7,083 bases of DNA, from contig UQXG01000116.1 of NCBI GenBank assembly GCA_900544945.1, forward strand, positions 1-7,083, read 5' to 3'. The stretch comes from an uncultured Eubacteriales bacterium. GTDB lineage: Bacteria; Bacillota; Clostridia; Oscillospirales; Oscillospiraceae. This document shows positions 1 to 5,408 of the stretch, piece by piece (within the stretch, counting starts at the first letter, position 1; every line of letters starts with the position of its first letter). The notes under the pieces are model-generated. The model was not told the origin of the DNA, ran no database searches, and saw nothing but the letters and a program-made list of their open reading frames with translations. A program made the translations under genes and the position numbers.

Positions 1-363
1 CTTGTCATATGAGTGCCTTTCCAGTTTATCAAAATGAACACTTCCATAGCCTGCAAAGCTGCCTTTCAAATTACGGCAGGCAAAAATCAGGCAGTCCATT
101 TCCCTTATGAATTCGGCATGAAAAAAACTGAGGGAGAATCTATCCTGCTTCGGTCTGAAGCAGGACATTTCCATGCGCTCCTGCTGGAGTCTCAGGTCTG
201 CCAGATGCAAGCTTTCCTTGTCACCGGTCAGAACACTTGCGGACAGCTGCCGGGATACCCATAGATGCGGAAAGCCTGACTCTGCATTCTGACAGGTTTT
301 TTCTGAGGATATCCGAAAAAAATTGTCATATTTGGACAAAATGGAAGAATCTTTAAAAATCAC
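1..363 (-). CDS. Possible partial minus-strand ORF of unknown function, cut by the window edge
   Basis: The minus-strand frame is free of stops from base 420 down to base 1 (140 codons) and has no end inside the window. Possible starts are GTG at 363-361, which has no Shine-Dalgarno sequence, and an internal ATG at 174-172 preceded by AGGAG with only 3 nt spacing. The product from GTG reads MIFKDSSILSKYDNFF at its N-terminus and is rich in aromatic and charged residues further on. I do not recognise the protein. A perfect TATAAT lies on the minus strand at 393-388, which could serve this gene. Base composition is more AT-rich than in the other genes here. The same triplets on the plus strand also give an 83-codon frame (13-264, GTG start, no ribosome binding site), so a chance or decayed frame is possible. 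Low confidence that it is a functional gene. Confidence 0.3.
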   Translation of the reverse strand, partial: MIFKDSSILSKYDNFFRISSEKTCQNAESGFPHLWVSRQLSASVLTGDKESLHLADLRLQQERMEMSCFRPKQDRFSLSFFHAEFIREMDCLIFACRNLKGSFAGYGSVHFDKLERHSYDK

Positions 364-392
364 TTGACAAATGGTTTCTGTTAGGCTATTAT
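364..392 (+). promoter_or_regulatory. feo operon promoter (-35 TTGACA, -10 TATTAT)
   Basis: A perfect -35 hexamer TTGACA (364-369) is separated by 17 bp from TATTAT (387-392), which matches the -10 consensus at five of six bases. Transcription would start near 399, exactly at the first operator palindrome, leaving a leader of about 80 nt before feoA. Housekeeping sigma-factor recognition is inferred from the hexamers. Confidence 0.85.
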
Positions 393-418
393 ACAAAAGG
401 TTAGCGCGAGCTAACCAA
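388..418 (-). promoter_or_regulatory. Possible divergent promoter overlapping the feo promoter
   Basis: The minus strand carries a perfect TATAAT at 393-388, because the feo -10 region is nearly self-complementary. A weak -35 match TTGGTT lies at 418-413, with a 19-bp spacer. If used, it would transcribe leftward into the uncertain minus-strand frame, and operator 1 would overlap its -35 to -10 interval. The long spacer and weak -35 make this speculative. Confidence 0.25.
399..416. promoter_or_regulatory. Operator-like palindrome 1, GGTTAGC-N4-GCTAACC
   Basis: A perfect inverted repeat with 7-bp arms and the spacer GCGA lies just downstream of the feo -10 box, over the predicted start of transcription. 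A repressor bound here would block initiation. The half-site resembles the TTAGGTTAG half of the established DtxR/IdeR box, but the centre is 4 bp wide. The core recurs at 434-449 and 978-993, each time in the feo locus. Binding by an iron-sensing DtxR-family protein is inferred; no such gene is in the window. Confidence 0.75.
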
Positions 419-430
419 TATTAGCACACT

Positions 431-452
431 TAGGTTAGCTTCTGCTAATCTA
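431..452. promoter_or_regulatory. Operator-like palindrome 2, TAGGTTAGC-TTCT-GCTAATCTA
   Basis: This inverted repeat has 9-bp arms with one imperfect pair (G434 opposite T449, a G-U pair in RNA) and a 4-base spacer. It is the second copy of the GTTAGC-N4-GCTAAC motif, centred 34 bp after copy 1 and inside the transcribed leader, about 30 nt before the feoA start. Its outer bases (TTAGGTTAGC) are the closest to a DtxR half-site of the three copies. A lone TTAGC half-site at 421-425 lies between the two palindromes. Confidence 0.7.
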
Positions 453-479
453 AAAATTCAGAAAAAGAAGGTGTTCTCC

Positions 480-689
480 ATGCCGCTTACGGTTGCGGAT
501 ACCGGCGAGGAATACGTCATCAAGCGGATCGGCGGAAAGCCGGAAGTCAAACAGCATCTGGAGAACCTGGGCTTCGTGGTCGGCTCGGTGGTGTCGGTGA
601 TTACCACCATGGGCGGCAACGTCATCGTCAAGGTGAAGGAGTCCCGGGTGGCCATCAGTCAGGAAATGGCTCAAAAAATTATGGTTTAA
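480..689 (+). CDS. feoA: FeoA family protein, first copy
   Basis: This is a 69-aa SH3-like FeoA protein, the small cytoplasmic partner of the FeoB ferrous-iron transporter. The FeoA pattern is visible: an early IKRIGG stretch, LENLGF near residues 30-35 (the usual 'L..LG' element), then a run of beta-strands ending in KVKESRVAIS, which matches the family's '..V.......L....A..I' C-terminus. I chose ATG at 480 because AGAAGG (466-471) lies 8 nt upstream; the in-frame GTG at 471 overlaps that ribosome binding site and would add only three residues. It is the first gene of the feo operon, 21 nt before the second feoA. This copy is the more divergent of the two, since it lacks the 'GDPI.V..RGY' block of classic FeoA. 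Confidence 0.88.
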   Translation: MPLTVADTGEEYVIKRIGGKPEVKQHLENLGFVVGSVVSVITTMGGNVIVKVKESRVAISQEMAQKIMV

Positions 690-710
690 TGAGGAAAAGG
701 AGGAAATGGT

Positions 711-932
711 ATGAAAACACTGAAGCAGGCGAAAGTCGGCGATACCGTGACCGTGGTGAAGCTCCACGGCGAGGGCGCCGTCAAGCGCAGAATCATGGAC
801 ATGGGCATTACCAAGGGCGTGTCGGTCTTCGTGCGGAAGGTGGCTCCCCTGGGCGACCCCATTGAGGTCAACGTCCGCGGCTACGAGCTGTCGCTCCGGA
901 AGGCGGATGCCGAAATGATCGAGATCCAGTAA
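711..932 (+). CDS. feoA: FeoA family ferrous iron transport protein, second copy
   Basis: This is a 73-aa canonical FeoA. Family hallmarks are AKVGDTVTV near the N-terminus, RRIMDMGI-KG at about residues 26-36 (the conserved '..L.DMG...G' element), and the block GDPIEVNVRGYELSLRKADA at about 48-67, typical of FeoA SH3 domains. AGGAGG at 698-703 sits 7 nt before the ATG and fixes the start. FeoA proteins are thought to bind FeoB and modulate its activity. Two consecutive feoA genes before feoB is a common arrangement in Clostridia. The gap to feoB (75 bp) is the largest in the feoA-feoA-feoB part and carries a third operator-like palindrome. Confidence 0.95.
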   Translation: MKTLKQAKVGDTVTVVKLHGEGAVKRRIMDMGITKGVSVFVRKVAPLGDPIEVNVRGYELSLRKADAEMIEIQ

Positions 933-977
933 GATCCCGGTAGTACATAGGGATACAAACCCAGATTTTGATTATGT

Positions 978-993
978 GTTAGCCATAGCTAAC
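978..993. promoter_or_regulatory. Operator-like palindrome 3, GTTAGC-CATA-GCTAAC, before feoB
   Basis: A perfect inverted repeat (6-bp arms, 4-base spacer) with the same core as the two copies at the operon promoter. It ends at 993, and the feoB ribosome binding site AGAAGGAG starts at 994. I find no convincing internal promoter upstream; the best -10 is GATTAT at 970-975, without a -35. It may be a DNA roadblock operator, an operator for a weak feoB promoter, or an RNA hairpin next to the ribosome binding site. A minor 5-bp hairpin (ATCCC 934-938, GGGAT 950-954) precedes it. Confidence 0.65.
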
Positions 994-1007
994 AGAAGGA
1001 GCGTATC

Positions 1008-3401
1008 ATGGATATCAGAATTGCCCTTGCGGGCAACCCAAACAGCGGCAAAACCACACTGTTCAATGCCCTCACCGGTTCCAACCAGTTCGTGGGCAAC
1101 TGGCCCGGCGTTACGGTGGAGAAAAAAGAAGGTAAGCTGAAAAAGCATACCGATGTGACCATCACCGACCTGCCCGGCATTTATTCCCTGTCTCCGTACA
1201 CCATGGAGGAAGTGGTGGCCCGGAACTACCTGATCGATGAGCGGCCGGATGCCATCCTGAACATCATCGACGGCACCAATCTGGAGCGGAACCTGTACCT
1301 GACCACCCAGCTGACCGAGCTGGGCATTCCCGTGGTCATCGCCATCAACATGATGGACATTGTCCGCAAGAATGGCGACAAGATCAATATCGATGAGCTG
1401 TCCCAGGCACTGGGCTGCAAGGTCATGGAGATTTCCGCTCTGAAGGGCGACGGCGTGATGGCCGCTGCCGAGGCGGCGATCGATGCGGCCAGGAACGGAA
1501 AGACCGTTCCCATGCATACCTTCTCCGGCCCTGTGGAGCACGCCATTGCCCACATCGAGGAGGCCACCGTCCACGATCAGCCCGAGGAGCAGCAGCGCTG
1601 GTACGCCATCAAGATTTTCGAGCGGGACGACAAGGTCATGCAGAAGCTGGGTCTGACCAAGGAGACCATGGCTCACATCGAAACAGACATCGAGGCTGCC
1701 GAGAAGGAGCTGGACGATGATGCCGAGAGCATCATCACCAATGAGCGTTACGTTTACATCGGCGATGTCATCAAGCGCTGCTACAAGAAGCACTCCGCCG
1801 GAAAGCTGACCACCTCTGACAAGATCGATAAGGTCGTGACCAACCGCTGGCTGGGTCTGCCCATCTTTGCGGTCATCATGTTCCTGGTTTACTACATTTC
1901 CATGGTGGGTGTGGGCGCTGCCGCCACCGACTGGGCAAACGACGGCCTGTTCGGCGACGGCTGGCACCTGTTCGGCATCGGCTCCGCGGCTTACAACGAC
2001 GCTGCCGATGAGTACAGCGCGGCTTCTCTGATTGTAGACGGCTATGACGCCTACGTCGAAGAGAACGGCCAGGCTCCCACCGGCGACTTCCCCTACGAGG
2101 TCGAGGACGAGGAGACCCTGGAAATCACCACCGAGACCGCTTCTCTTGCGGACTACAAGGCCGCTGTAGCGACCCTGGAAAGCTACGGGGAAGAGCCTGA
2201 CCCGGCGAATTATGGCGTGTGGGTGCCCGGCATTCCCGTTCTCATCGGCAATCTGCTGGAGCAGGCCAACGTGGCCGATTGGCTCAGCGGTCTGATTCTG
2301 GACGGCATTGTGGCCGGTGTGGGCGCGGTTCTGGGCTTTGTGCCTCAGATGCTGGTGCTGTTCCTGCTGCTGGCCATTCTGGAAGCCTGCGGCTACATGG
2401 CCCGTATCGCCTTCGTTCTGGACCGTATCTTCCGGAAGTTCGGTCTGTCCGGCAAGTCCTTCATCCCCATGCTGGTGGGCACCGGCTGCGGCGTGCCCGG
2501 TGTTATGGCTTCCCGTACCATCGAGAACGAGCGTGACCGCCGGATGACCATCATGACCACCACCTTTATCCCCTGCGGCGCAAAGGTTCCCTTCATCGCC
2601 ATGATTGCCGGCGCACTGTTCGGCGGCAGCGCCTGGGTGGCAACCTCTGCTTACTTCGTCGGCATGGCCGCCATCATTGTCTCCGGCATTATGCTGAAGA
2701 AGACCAAGATGTTCGCCGGTGAGCCCGCTCCCTTCGTTATGGAGCTGCCCGCCTACCATATGCCCACCGTAGTTAACGTTCTGCGCAGCATGTGGGAGCG
2801 TGGCTGGAGCTTCATCAAGAAGGCCGGCACCATCATCCTGCTGTCCACCATCGTTGTGTGGTTCACCAGCTACTTCGGATTCACCGACGAGGGCTTCCGG
2901 ATGCTCAGCGAGGAAGAGTTGGATCTGTCTATTCTGGCCCGGATCGGCAGCCTGATCGCCTGGATCTTCGCTCCCCTTGGTTGGGGCAACTGGCAGGCCG
3001 CTGTGGCATCCATCACCGGCCTGGTCGCCAAGGAGAATATCGTTGGCACCATGGGTATCCTGTACGGCGGCGGCGACGGCACCGTGTATCAGAACCTGGC
3101 TGCTGCCTTCAACAGCATTACCGGTTACTCCTTCCTGGTGTTCAACCTGCTGTGCGCCCCCTGCTTCGCGGCCATCGGCGCCATCAAGCGGGAAATGAAC
3201 AACGCCAAGTGGACCTGGTTCGCCATTGGCTATCAGTGCGGCTTTGCCTACCTGATCGCCCTGATGATCAACCAGTTCGGCAGCCTGTTCATGGGGAATA
3301 CCAACGTGCTCGGCTTGATCTTCGCTTTGGCTGCTCTGGCGGGAATGCTCTATATGCTCTTCAAGCCCTACAAGGAAGCGACCAAGCTGTCCAAGGTTTA
3401 A
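1008..3401 (+). CDS. feoB: Ferrous iron transport protein B (FeoB)
   Basis: The 797-aa product is the membrane GTPase that takes up Fe(II). The N-terminal G domain shows G1 GNPNSGKT (9-16), the switch-I Thr (VTVEKKEG, T36), G3 DLPG (54-57), G4 NMMD (114-117) and G5 SALKG (143-147). A helical, acidic GDI-like spacer follows to about residue 270. The membrane part begins around NRWLGLPIFAVIMFLVYY and holds both Gate-type motifs: GTGCGVPG with C494, FIPCGAKVP with C523, then GLVAKENIVG (671-680) and CAPC (716-719) before AAIGAIKRE (721-729). Compared with compact FeoBs there is an acidic insert of about 80 residues (about 320-402) between the first membrane segment and the conserved VWVPGIP. AGAAGGAG (994-1001) lies 6 nt before the ATG. 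Iron-dependent repression through the GTTAGC palindromes is inferred. Confidence 0.98.
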   Translation: MDIRIALAGNPNSGKTTLFNALTGSNQFVGNWPGVTVEKKEGKLKKHTDVTITDLPGIYSLSPYTMEEVVARNYLIDERPDAILNIIDGTNLERNLYLTTQLTELGIPVVIAINMMDIVRKNGDKINIDELSQALGCKVMEISALKGDGVMAAAEAAIDAARNGKTVPMHTFSGPVEHAIAHIEEATVHDQPEEQQRWYAIKIFERDDKVMQKLGLTKETMAHIETDIEAAEKELDDDAESIITNERYVYIGDVIKRCYKKHSAGKLTTSDKIDKVVTNRWLGLPIFAVIMFLVYYISMVGVGAAATDWANDGLFGDGWHLFGIGSAAYNDAADEYSAASLIVDGYDAYVEENGQAPTGDFPYEVEDEETLEITTETASLADYKAAVATLESYGEEPDPANYGVWVPGIPVLIGNLLEQANVADWLSGLILDGIVAGVGAVLGFVPQMLVLFLLLAILEACGYMARIAFVLDRIFRKFGLSGKSFIPMLVGTGCGVPGVMASRTIENERDRRMTIMTTTFIPCGAKVPFIAMIAGALFGGSAWVATSAYFVGMAAIIVSGIMLKKTKMFAGEPAPFVMELPAYHMPTVVNVLRSMWERGWSFIKKAGTIILLSTIVVWFTSYFGFTDEGFRMLSEEELDLSILARIGSLIAWIFAPLGWGNWQAAVASITGLVAKENIVGTMGILYGGGDGTVYQNLAAAFNSITGYSFLVFNLLCAPCFAAIGAIKREMNNAKWTWFAIGYQCGFAYLIALMINQFGSLFMGNTNVLGLIFALAALAGMLYMLFKPYKEATKLSKV

Positions 3402-3413
3402 TATTCGAATTCC

Positions 3414-3438
3414 GGAGCCGGGCAGTCTGCCCGGCTCC
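3414..3438. other. Strong 11-bp hairpin between feoB and its downstream peptide gene
   Basis: GGAGCCGGGCA (3414-3424), loop GTC and TGCCCGGCTCC (3428-3438) form a perfect 11-bp G+C-rich stem 12 nt after the feoB stop. No U-tract follows (AAATCCTATC), so it is unlikely to be a full intrinsic terminator. It may protect the 3' end of feoB mRNA, or terminate partially and lower expression of the next gene. Confidence 0.7.
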
Positions 3439-3469
3439 AAATCCTATCTTTTGAAATGGAGTGATTTTT

Positions 3470-3655
3470 ATGCTGCAATGGATTTGTGAGAATATCGGCA
3501 CAATTGTTGTTGGCCTTGTTCTTCTAGCAGTGGTTATCCTGATTGTCCGCATCATGATGCGGGATAAAAAGCAGGGAAAGTCCTCCTGCGGCGGCAACTG
3601 CGCCAGCTGCGGCGGGTGCTGTGCCTGCCACAAGGATGGCCGTCATCTTTCTTGA
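3470..3655 (+). CDS. FeoB-associated Cys-rich membrane protein
   Basis: This is a 61-aa peptide with one membrane helix (about residues 9-30, IGTIVVGLVLLAVVILIVRI), then a basic stretch (RDKKQGK) and a Cys-rich tail with C40, C44, C47, C50, C51 and C53. The order helix, basic linker, CGG-type Cys cluster, together with its place right after feoB, matches the FeoB-associated Cys-rich membrane protein family. The tail should face the cytoplasm if the positive-inside rule holds. It could bind Fe(II) as it emerges from FeoB, but the family's function is not established. ATG at 3470 is preferred: GGAG (3458-3461) is 8 nt upstream, while the alternative GTG at 3461 overlaps that site. It is last in the feo operon, 68 nt after feoB. 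Confidence 0.9.
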   Translation: MLQWICENIGTIVVGLVLLAVVILIVRIMMRDKKQGKSSCGGNCASCGGCCACHKDGRHLS

Positions 3656-3660
3656 TGAAA

Positions 3661-3703
3661 CCCCCTCCTGCCCTCCGGAAGAAGGCAGGAGGGGGCTGTT
3701 TGC
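3661..3703. terminator. Terminator-like hairpin at the end of the feo operon, probably bidirectional
   Basis: CCCCCTCCTGCC (3661-3672) pairs perfectly with GGCAGGAGGGGG (3684-3695), a 12-bp stem with an 11-nt loop containing TCCGGA. The plus strand is followed by CTGTTTG, and on the minus strand by TTTCATC, so both U-tracts are short. It lies between two converging genes (the FeoB-associated gene and the YtxH-like gene), where a shared terminator is expected. Confidence 0.75.
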
Positions 3704-3734
3704 CAACCGGCATTGCCGGATGAGGTGACCCCGT

Positions 3735-3917
3735 TTAGGTCATGCCGTCCAGCTTTTCGTTGATGGTATCGGACACCTTCCAGGCCACATCCTCCATCCG
3801 GTTGGCGGCCTTGGCCGCCAGGCGGCGGGTTGGATTGGTTCTGGGCATCATCAGCACCGCTACCGCGCCGGCTGCCGCGCCGATTCCGGCGGTAAGCGCC
3901 CATCCTTTCATTCCCAT
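3735..3917 (-). CDS. Small YtxH-like membrane protein
   Basis: The 60-aa product has a single glycine/alanine-rich membrane helix at about residues 6-24 (WALTAGIGAAAGAVAVLMM), a basic segment PRTNPTRRLAAKAANR just after it, and an amphipathic, charged C-terminal helix. The helix followed by 'P....TRR...K' resembles YtxH-like general-stress proteins, although this one is shorter. ATG at 3917-3915 is chosen because AAGGAGG sits 7 nt upstream on the minus strand; a longer frame starting at 3965 lacks such a site and would add 16 residues. The gene converges on the feo operon and diverges from the PyrF-like gene across a 121-bp gap. I see no clear minus-strand promoter: TTGAAA-17 bp-ATGTGT is the best and is weak. 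Real gene likely; function unknown. Confidence 0.8.
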   Translation of the reverse strand: MGMKGWALTAGIGAAAGAVAVLMMPRTNPTRRLAAKAANRMEDVAWKVSDTINEKLDGMT

Positions 3918-3983
3918 ATGACTCCCTCCTTCCCTGCCTAGTATTCCCCGTTCCGAAAAAAACACATCTGGAAGGATTTGTGC

Positions 3984-4012
3984 TTTTCAAGGGGGATTTT
4001 CTGTGATATGAT
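3984..4012 (+). promoter_or_regulatory. Promoter of the PyrF-like gene (extended -10)
   Basis: TTTTCA (3984-3989) is followed after 17 bp by TATGAT (4007-4012), which is preceded by TGA, making an extended -10 element. Predicted transcription starts near 4019, only about 20 nt before the ATG, so the leader is just long enough for the ribosome binding site GGGAGG (4026-4031). Confidence 0.75.
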
Positions 4013-4038
4013 AGAAAAAAGCGCTGGGAGGCGGTTCT

Positions 4039-4911
4039 ATGTCCATCGATGTGCTGCAGGAGAAAATCCGGAAGGTCAAAAGCCCCGTCATGCTGGAGCT
4101 GGCTGCCGCTCCGGCGGATCTGCCTGCGGAAGTTCTGGCCGCGGAGCCTACGGAGGCCGCCGCCTTTGCTCGGGTATGCCGGGAGCTGCTGGAGACCCTG
4201 AAAGGGCAGGTTCCGGCAGTTCGGGTCAGCTTTTCCAGCTTTGCCCTGTTGGGATCTGAGGGGATGGAAGCACTGACTACGGTACTGAAACAGGCCAAGC
4301 GGCTGGGCTACTATGTGGTTCTGGACGCACCCGAAATTCTGGGAGTACGCTCTGCTCAAAATGTCGCTGCCCGGCTTTTCCGTCCGGATACCCAGTTTCC
4401 CTGCGACGGTGTGGTGCTGAACAGCTATCTGGGAAGCGACTGCATCACCCCCTTCCTTCCCGGCTGCCGGGAGGGGAAAAAGACGGTTTTTGTCGCCATC
4501 CGCACAGCCAACCGGTCGGCCCCGGAATTGCAGGATCTGCTGGCAGGGGGACGGCTGGTGCACATCGCCGGGGCGGATATTCTCATCCGGCTGGGAAGCG
4601 ACCTGCGGGGCAAAAACGGCTACAGCCCGGTGTGCGCCATGAGCGCGGCCAACGCCCCGGACAGTCTGAAGGCACTGCGGGCCAAATACCCAGGTCTGTT
4701 CCTGCTGGTGGACGGATACAACGCCGTGGGCGCCAACGCCAAGAACTGCTCCTACGCCTTTGACAAATTCGGCCACGGGGCGGTGGTATGCAGCGGCGGA
4801 GCCATTCTCAAAGCCTGGCAGAAGCAGCCTGAGCAGGACTATCGGCAGGCCGCCCAGGAGGCCGCTGCCCGGATGAATCGGAACCTTTCGCGCTACCTTA
4901 CCATCCTATAA
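4039..4911 (+). CDS. Orotidine-5'-phosphate decarboxylase (PyrF type 2) homologue lacking catalytic residues
   Basis: This 290-aa protein follows the type-2 PyrF layout: an N-terminal helix-strand IRKVKSPVMLEL, GSEGMEAL (about 72-79), LNSYLGSD (127-134; family 'NPYLGSD') then PFLPG, FVAIRTANRSAPELQDL (151-167; family 'RTSNPSA.ELQ'), GYSPVCAM (194-201; family 'GYSSVGAV') and LLVDGYNAVGAN (222-233; family 'LVPGYGAQGG'). The active site is changed. The family signature DAKRGDIG reads DAPEILG (96-102): the first Asp is kept (D96), but the catalytic Lys is P98 and the second Asp is L101. The upstream catalytic Lys (family 'VKPQ') is R62, and the 'GLDP' Asp is missing from LELAAAP. OMP decarboxylation is therefore unlikely. 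A TIM-barrel pseudoenzyme or a protein binding another phosphorylated ligand is inferred. The frame is intact with its own promoter and terminator, which argues against a decaying pseudogene. No pyrimidine genes are adjacent. Confidence 0.8.
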   Translation: MSIDVLQEKIRKVKSPVMLELAAAPADLPAEVLAAEPTEAAAFARVCRELLETLKGQVPAVRVSFSSFALLGSEGMEALTTVLKQAKRLGYYVVLDAPEILGVRSAQNVAARLFRPDTQFPCDGVVLNSYLGSDCITPFLPGCREGKKTVFVAIRTANRSAPELQDLLAGGRLVHIAGADILIRLGSDLRGKNGYSPVCAMSAANAPDSLKALRAKYPGLFLLVDGYNAVGANAKNCSYAFDKFGHGAVVCSGGAILKAWQKQPEQDYRQAAQEAAARMNRNLSRYLTIL

Positions 4912-4925
4912 GCTATAAGCTATGT

Positions 4926-4957
4926 AGGGCAGCCTATCGGCTGCCCTGCTTTATTGG
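4926..4957 (+). terminator. Intrinsic terminator of the PyrF-like gene
   Basis: AGGGCAGCC (4926-4934), loop TATC and GGCTGCCCT (4939-4947) form a perfect 9-bp stem, followed by GCTTTATTGG, a short T-rich tail. It begins 15 nt after the PyrF-like stop codon. The tail also contains the stop codon of the convergent lipoprotein gene (TTA on the plus strand at 4951-4953). The minus strand has no U-tract after the stem, so it is mainly a plus-strand terminator. Confidence 0.8.
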
Positions 4958-5247
4958 TTGGGCTTGGTTCTGCCGTTGGTACCGGGAAGGGTGGTTTCCC
5001 CAGAGGCCGCGGTGGCTCCGGTGCTCTCCTCCACCAGCGGGCCGTTGCCGTGGTTCACGGTTTCATCGGTCTGGGTAGGAGCAGTGGTCATCTGCGTGGG
5101 ACGAGTGGTAGCCACGGTGGTTTCCTCAATGGTTGGCAGCAGGGTTGTCGGCGTGGTCACCGCCCCGTTCCGGTTCGTACAGCCGCAGCCGGTGAGCATA
5201 GCGGCTGAAATAACCAGACTCATAAACAAAGATGCAAAGGCTTTCAT
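4951..5247 (-). CDS. Short Thr-rich lipoprotein
   Basis: The 98-aa product starts with a signal peptide (MKAFASLFMSLVISAAMLTG) and a lipobox L18-T19-G20-C21, so the mature protein would be lipid-anchored on the outer face of the membrane. The 78-residue mature chain has 22 Thr plus many Pro, Glu, Gly and Ala, in irregular TTP/TTxPT-like units, and no recognisable folded domain. Such low-complexity segments usually act as wall-spanning linkers, yet nothing folded follows. C23 gives a CGC start to the mature protein. GGAGG lies 7 nt before the ATG on the minus strand. The stop falls inside the terminator tail of the convergent PyrF-like gene. I find no convincing minus-strand promoter. Function unknown; it could be a cell-surface spacer or a truncated lipoprotein. 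Confidence 0.85.
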   Translation of the reverse strand: MKAFASLFMSLVISAAMLTGCGCTNRNGAVTTPTTLLPTIEETTVATTRPTQMTTAPTQTDETVNHGNGPLVEESTGATAASGETTLPGTNGRTKPNQ

Positions 5248-5373
5248 TTCATTCCCTCCAGAAATTTTGGTTGCAGAGCTATTATTTCCTTTGCTTTCCG
5301 GTTTAGCCTGGTAAATTTTCCCGGATTACTCCTTTCCTTTTTGTTTTATCGATATAAAAATCGCAAAAATCCG

Positions 5374-5402
5374 TTGCTTTTTTCTCGGCTTTCAGGTATA
5401 AT
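5374..5402 (+). promoter_or_regulatory. Promoter of the ferredoxin gene with possible UP element
   Basis: A perfect -10 TATAAT (5397-5402) lies 17 bp after TTGCTT (5374-5379), a -35 matching only in TTG. The stretch before it (5344-5370) is nearly all A/T with A-tracts and an inverted repeat TTTTAT-CGAT-ATAAAA (5344-5359), which may act as an UP element compensating for the weak -35. Transcription would begin near 5409. Confidence 0.75.
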
Positions 5403-5408
5403 ACGAAA

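Noticed and set aside
13..264. Plus-strand GTG-start frame of 83 codons
   Set aside because: It has no ribosome binding site and no recognisable motif, and it shares its triplets with the longer minus-strand frame.
273..302. Possible terminator, CCTG...CAGG followed by six T
   Set aside because: Only 4 bp pair cleanly before mismatches and the loop is large; too weak to call, though an upstream gene ending left of the window cannot be excluded.
471..482. GTG at 471 as the start of the first feoA
   Set aside because: The GTG overlaps the AGAAGG ribosome binding site that is correctly spaced for ATG at 480.
972..3440. Minus-strand open frame of 822 codons opposite feoB
   Set aside because: The translation is Gly/His/Gln/Asp-rich with no domain pattern. 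It is open because G+C-rich feoB rarely uses the codons that would read as stops in that antisense frame. The feoB strand has full domain motifs and a ribosome binding site.
3707..3719. Small inverted repeat CCGGC-ATT-GCCGG downstream of the feo terminator
   Set aside because: It has 5-bp arms and no U-tract; such short G+C-rich repeats occur by chance, and the adjacent 12-bp stem explains termination.
3643..4776. Minus-strand open frame of 377 codons opposite the PyrF-like gene
   Set aside because: It overlaps the YtxH-like gene in another frame, runs antisense to a gene with clear homology, promoter and ribosome binding site, and its product is a His/Arg/Gly/Gln-rich shadow.
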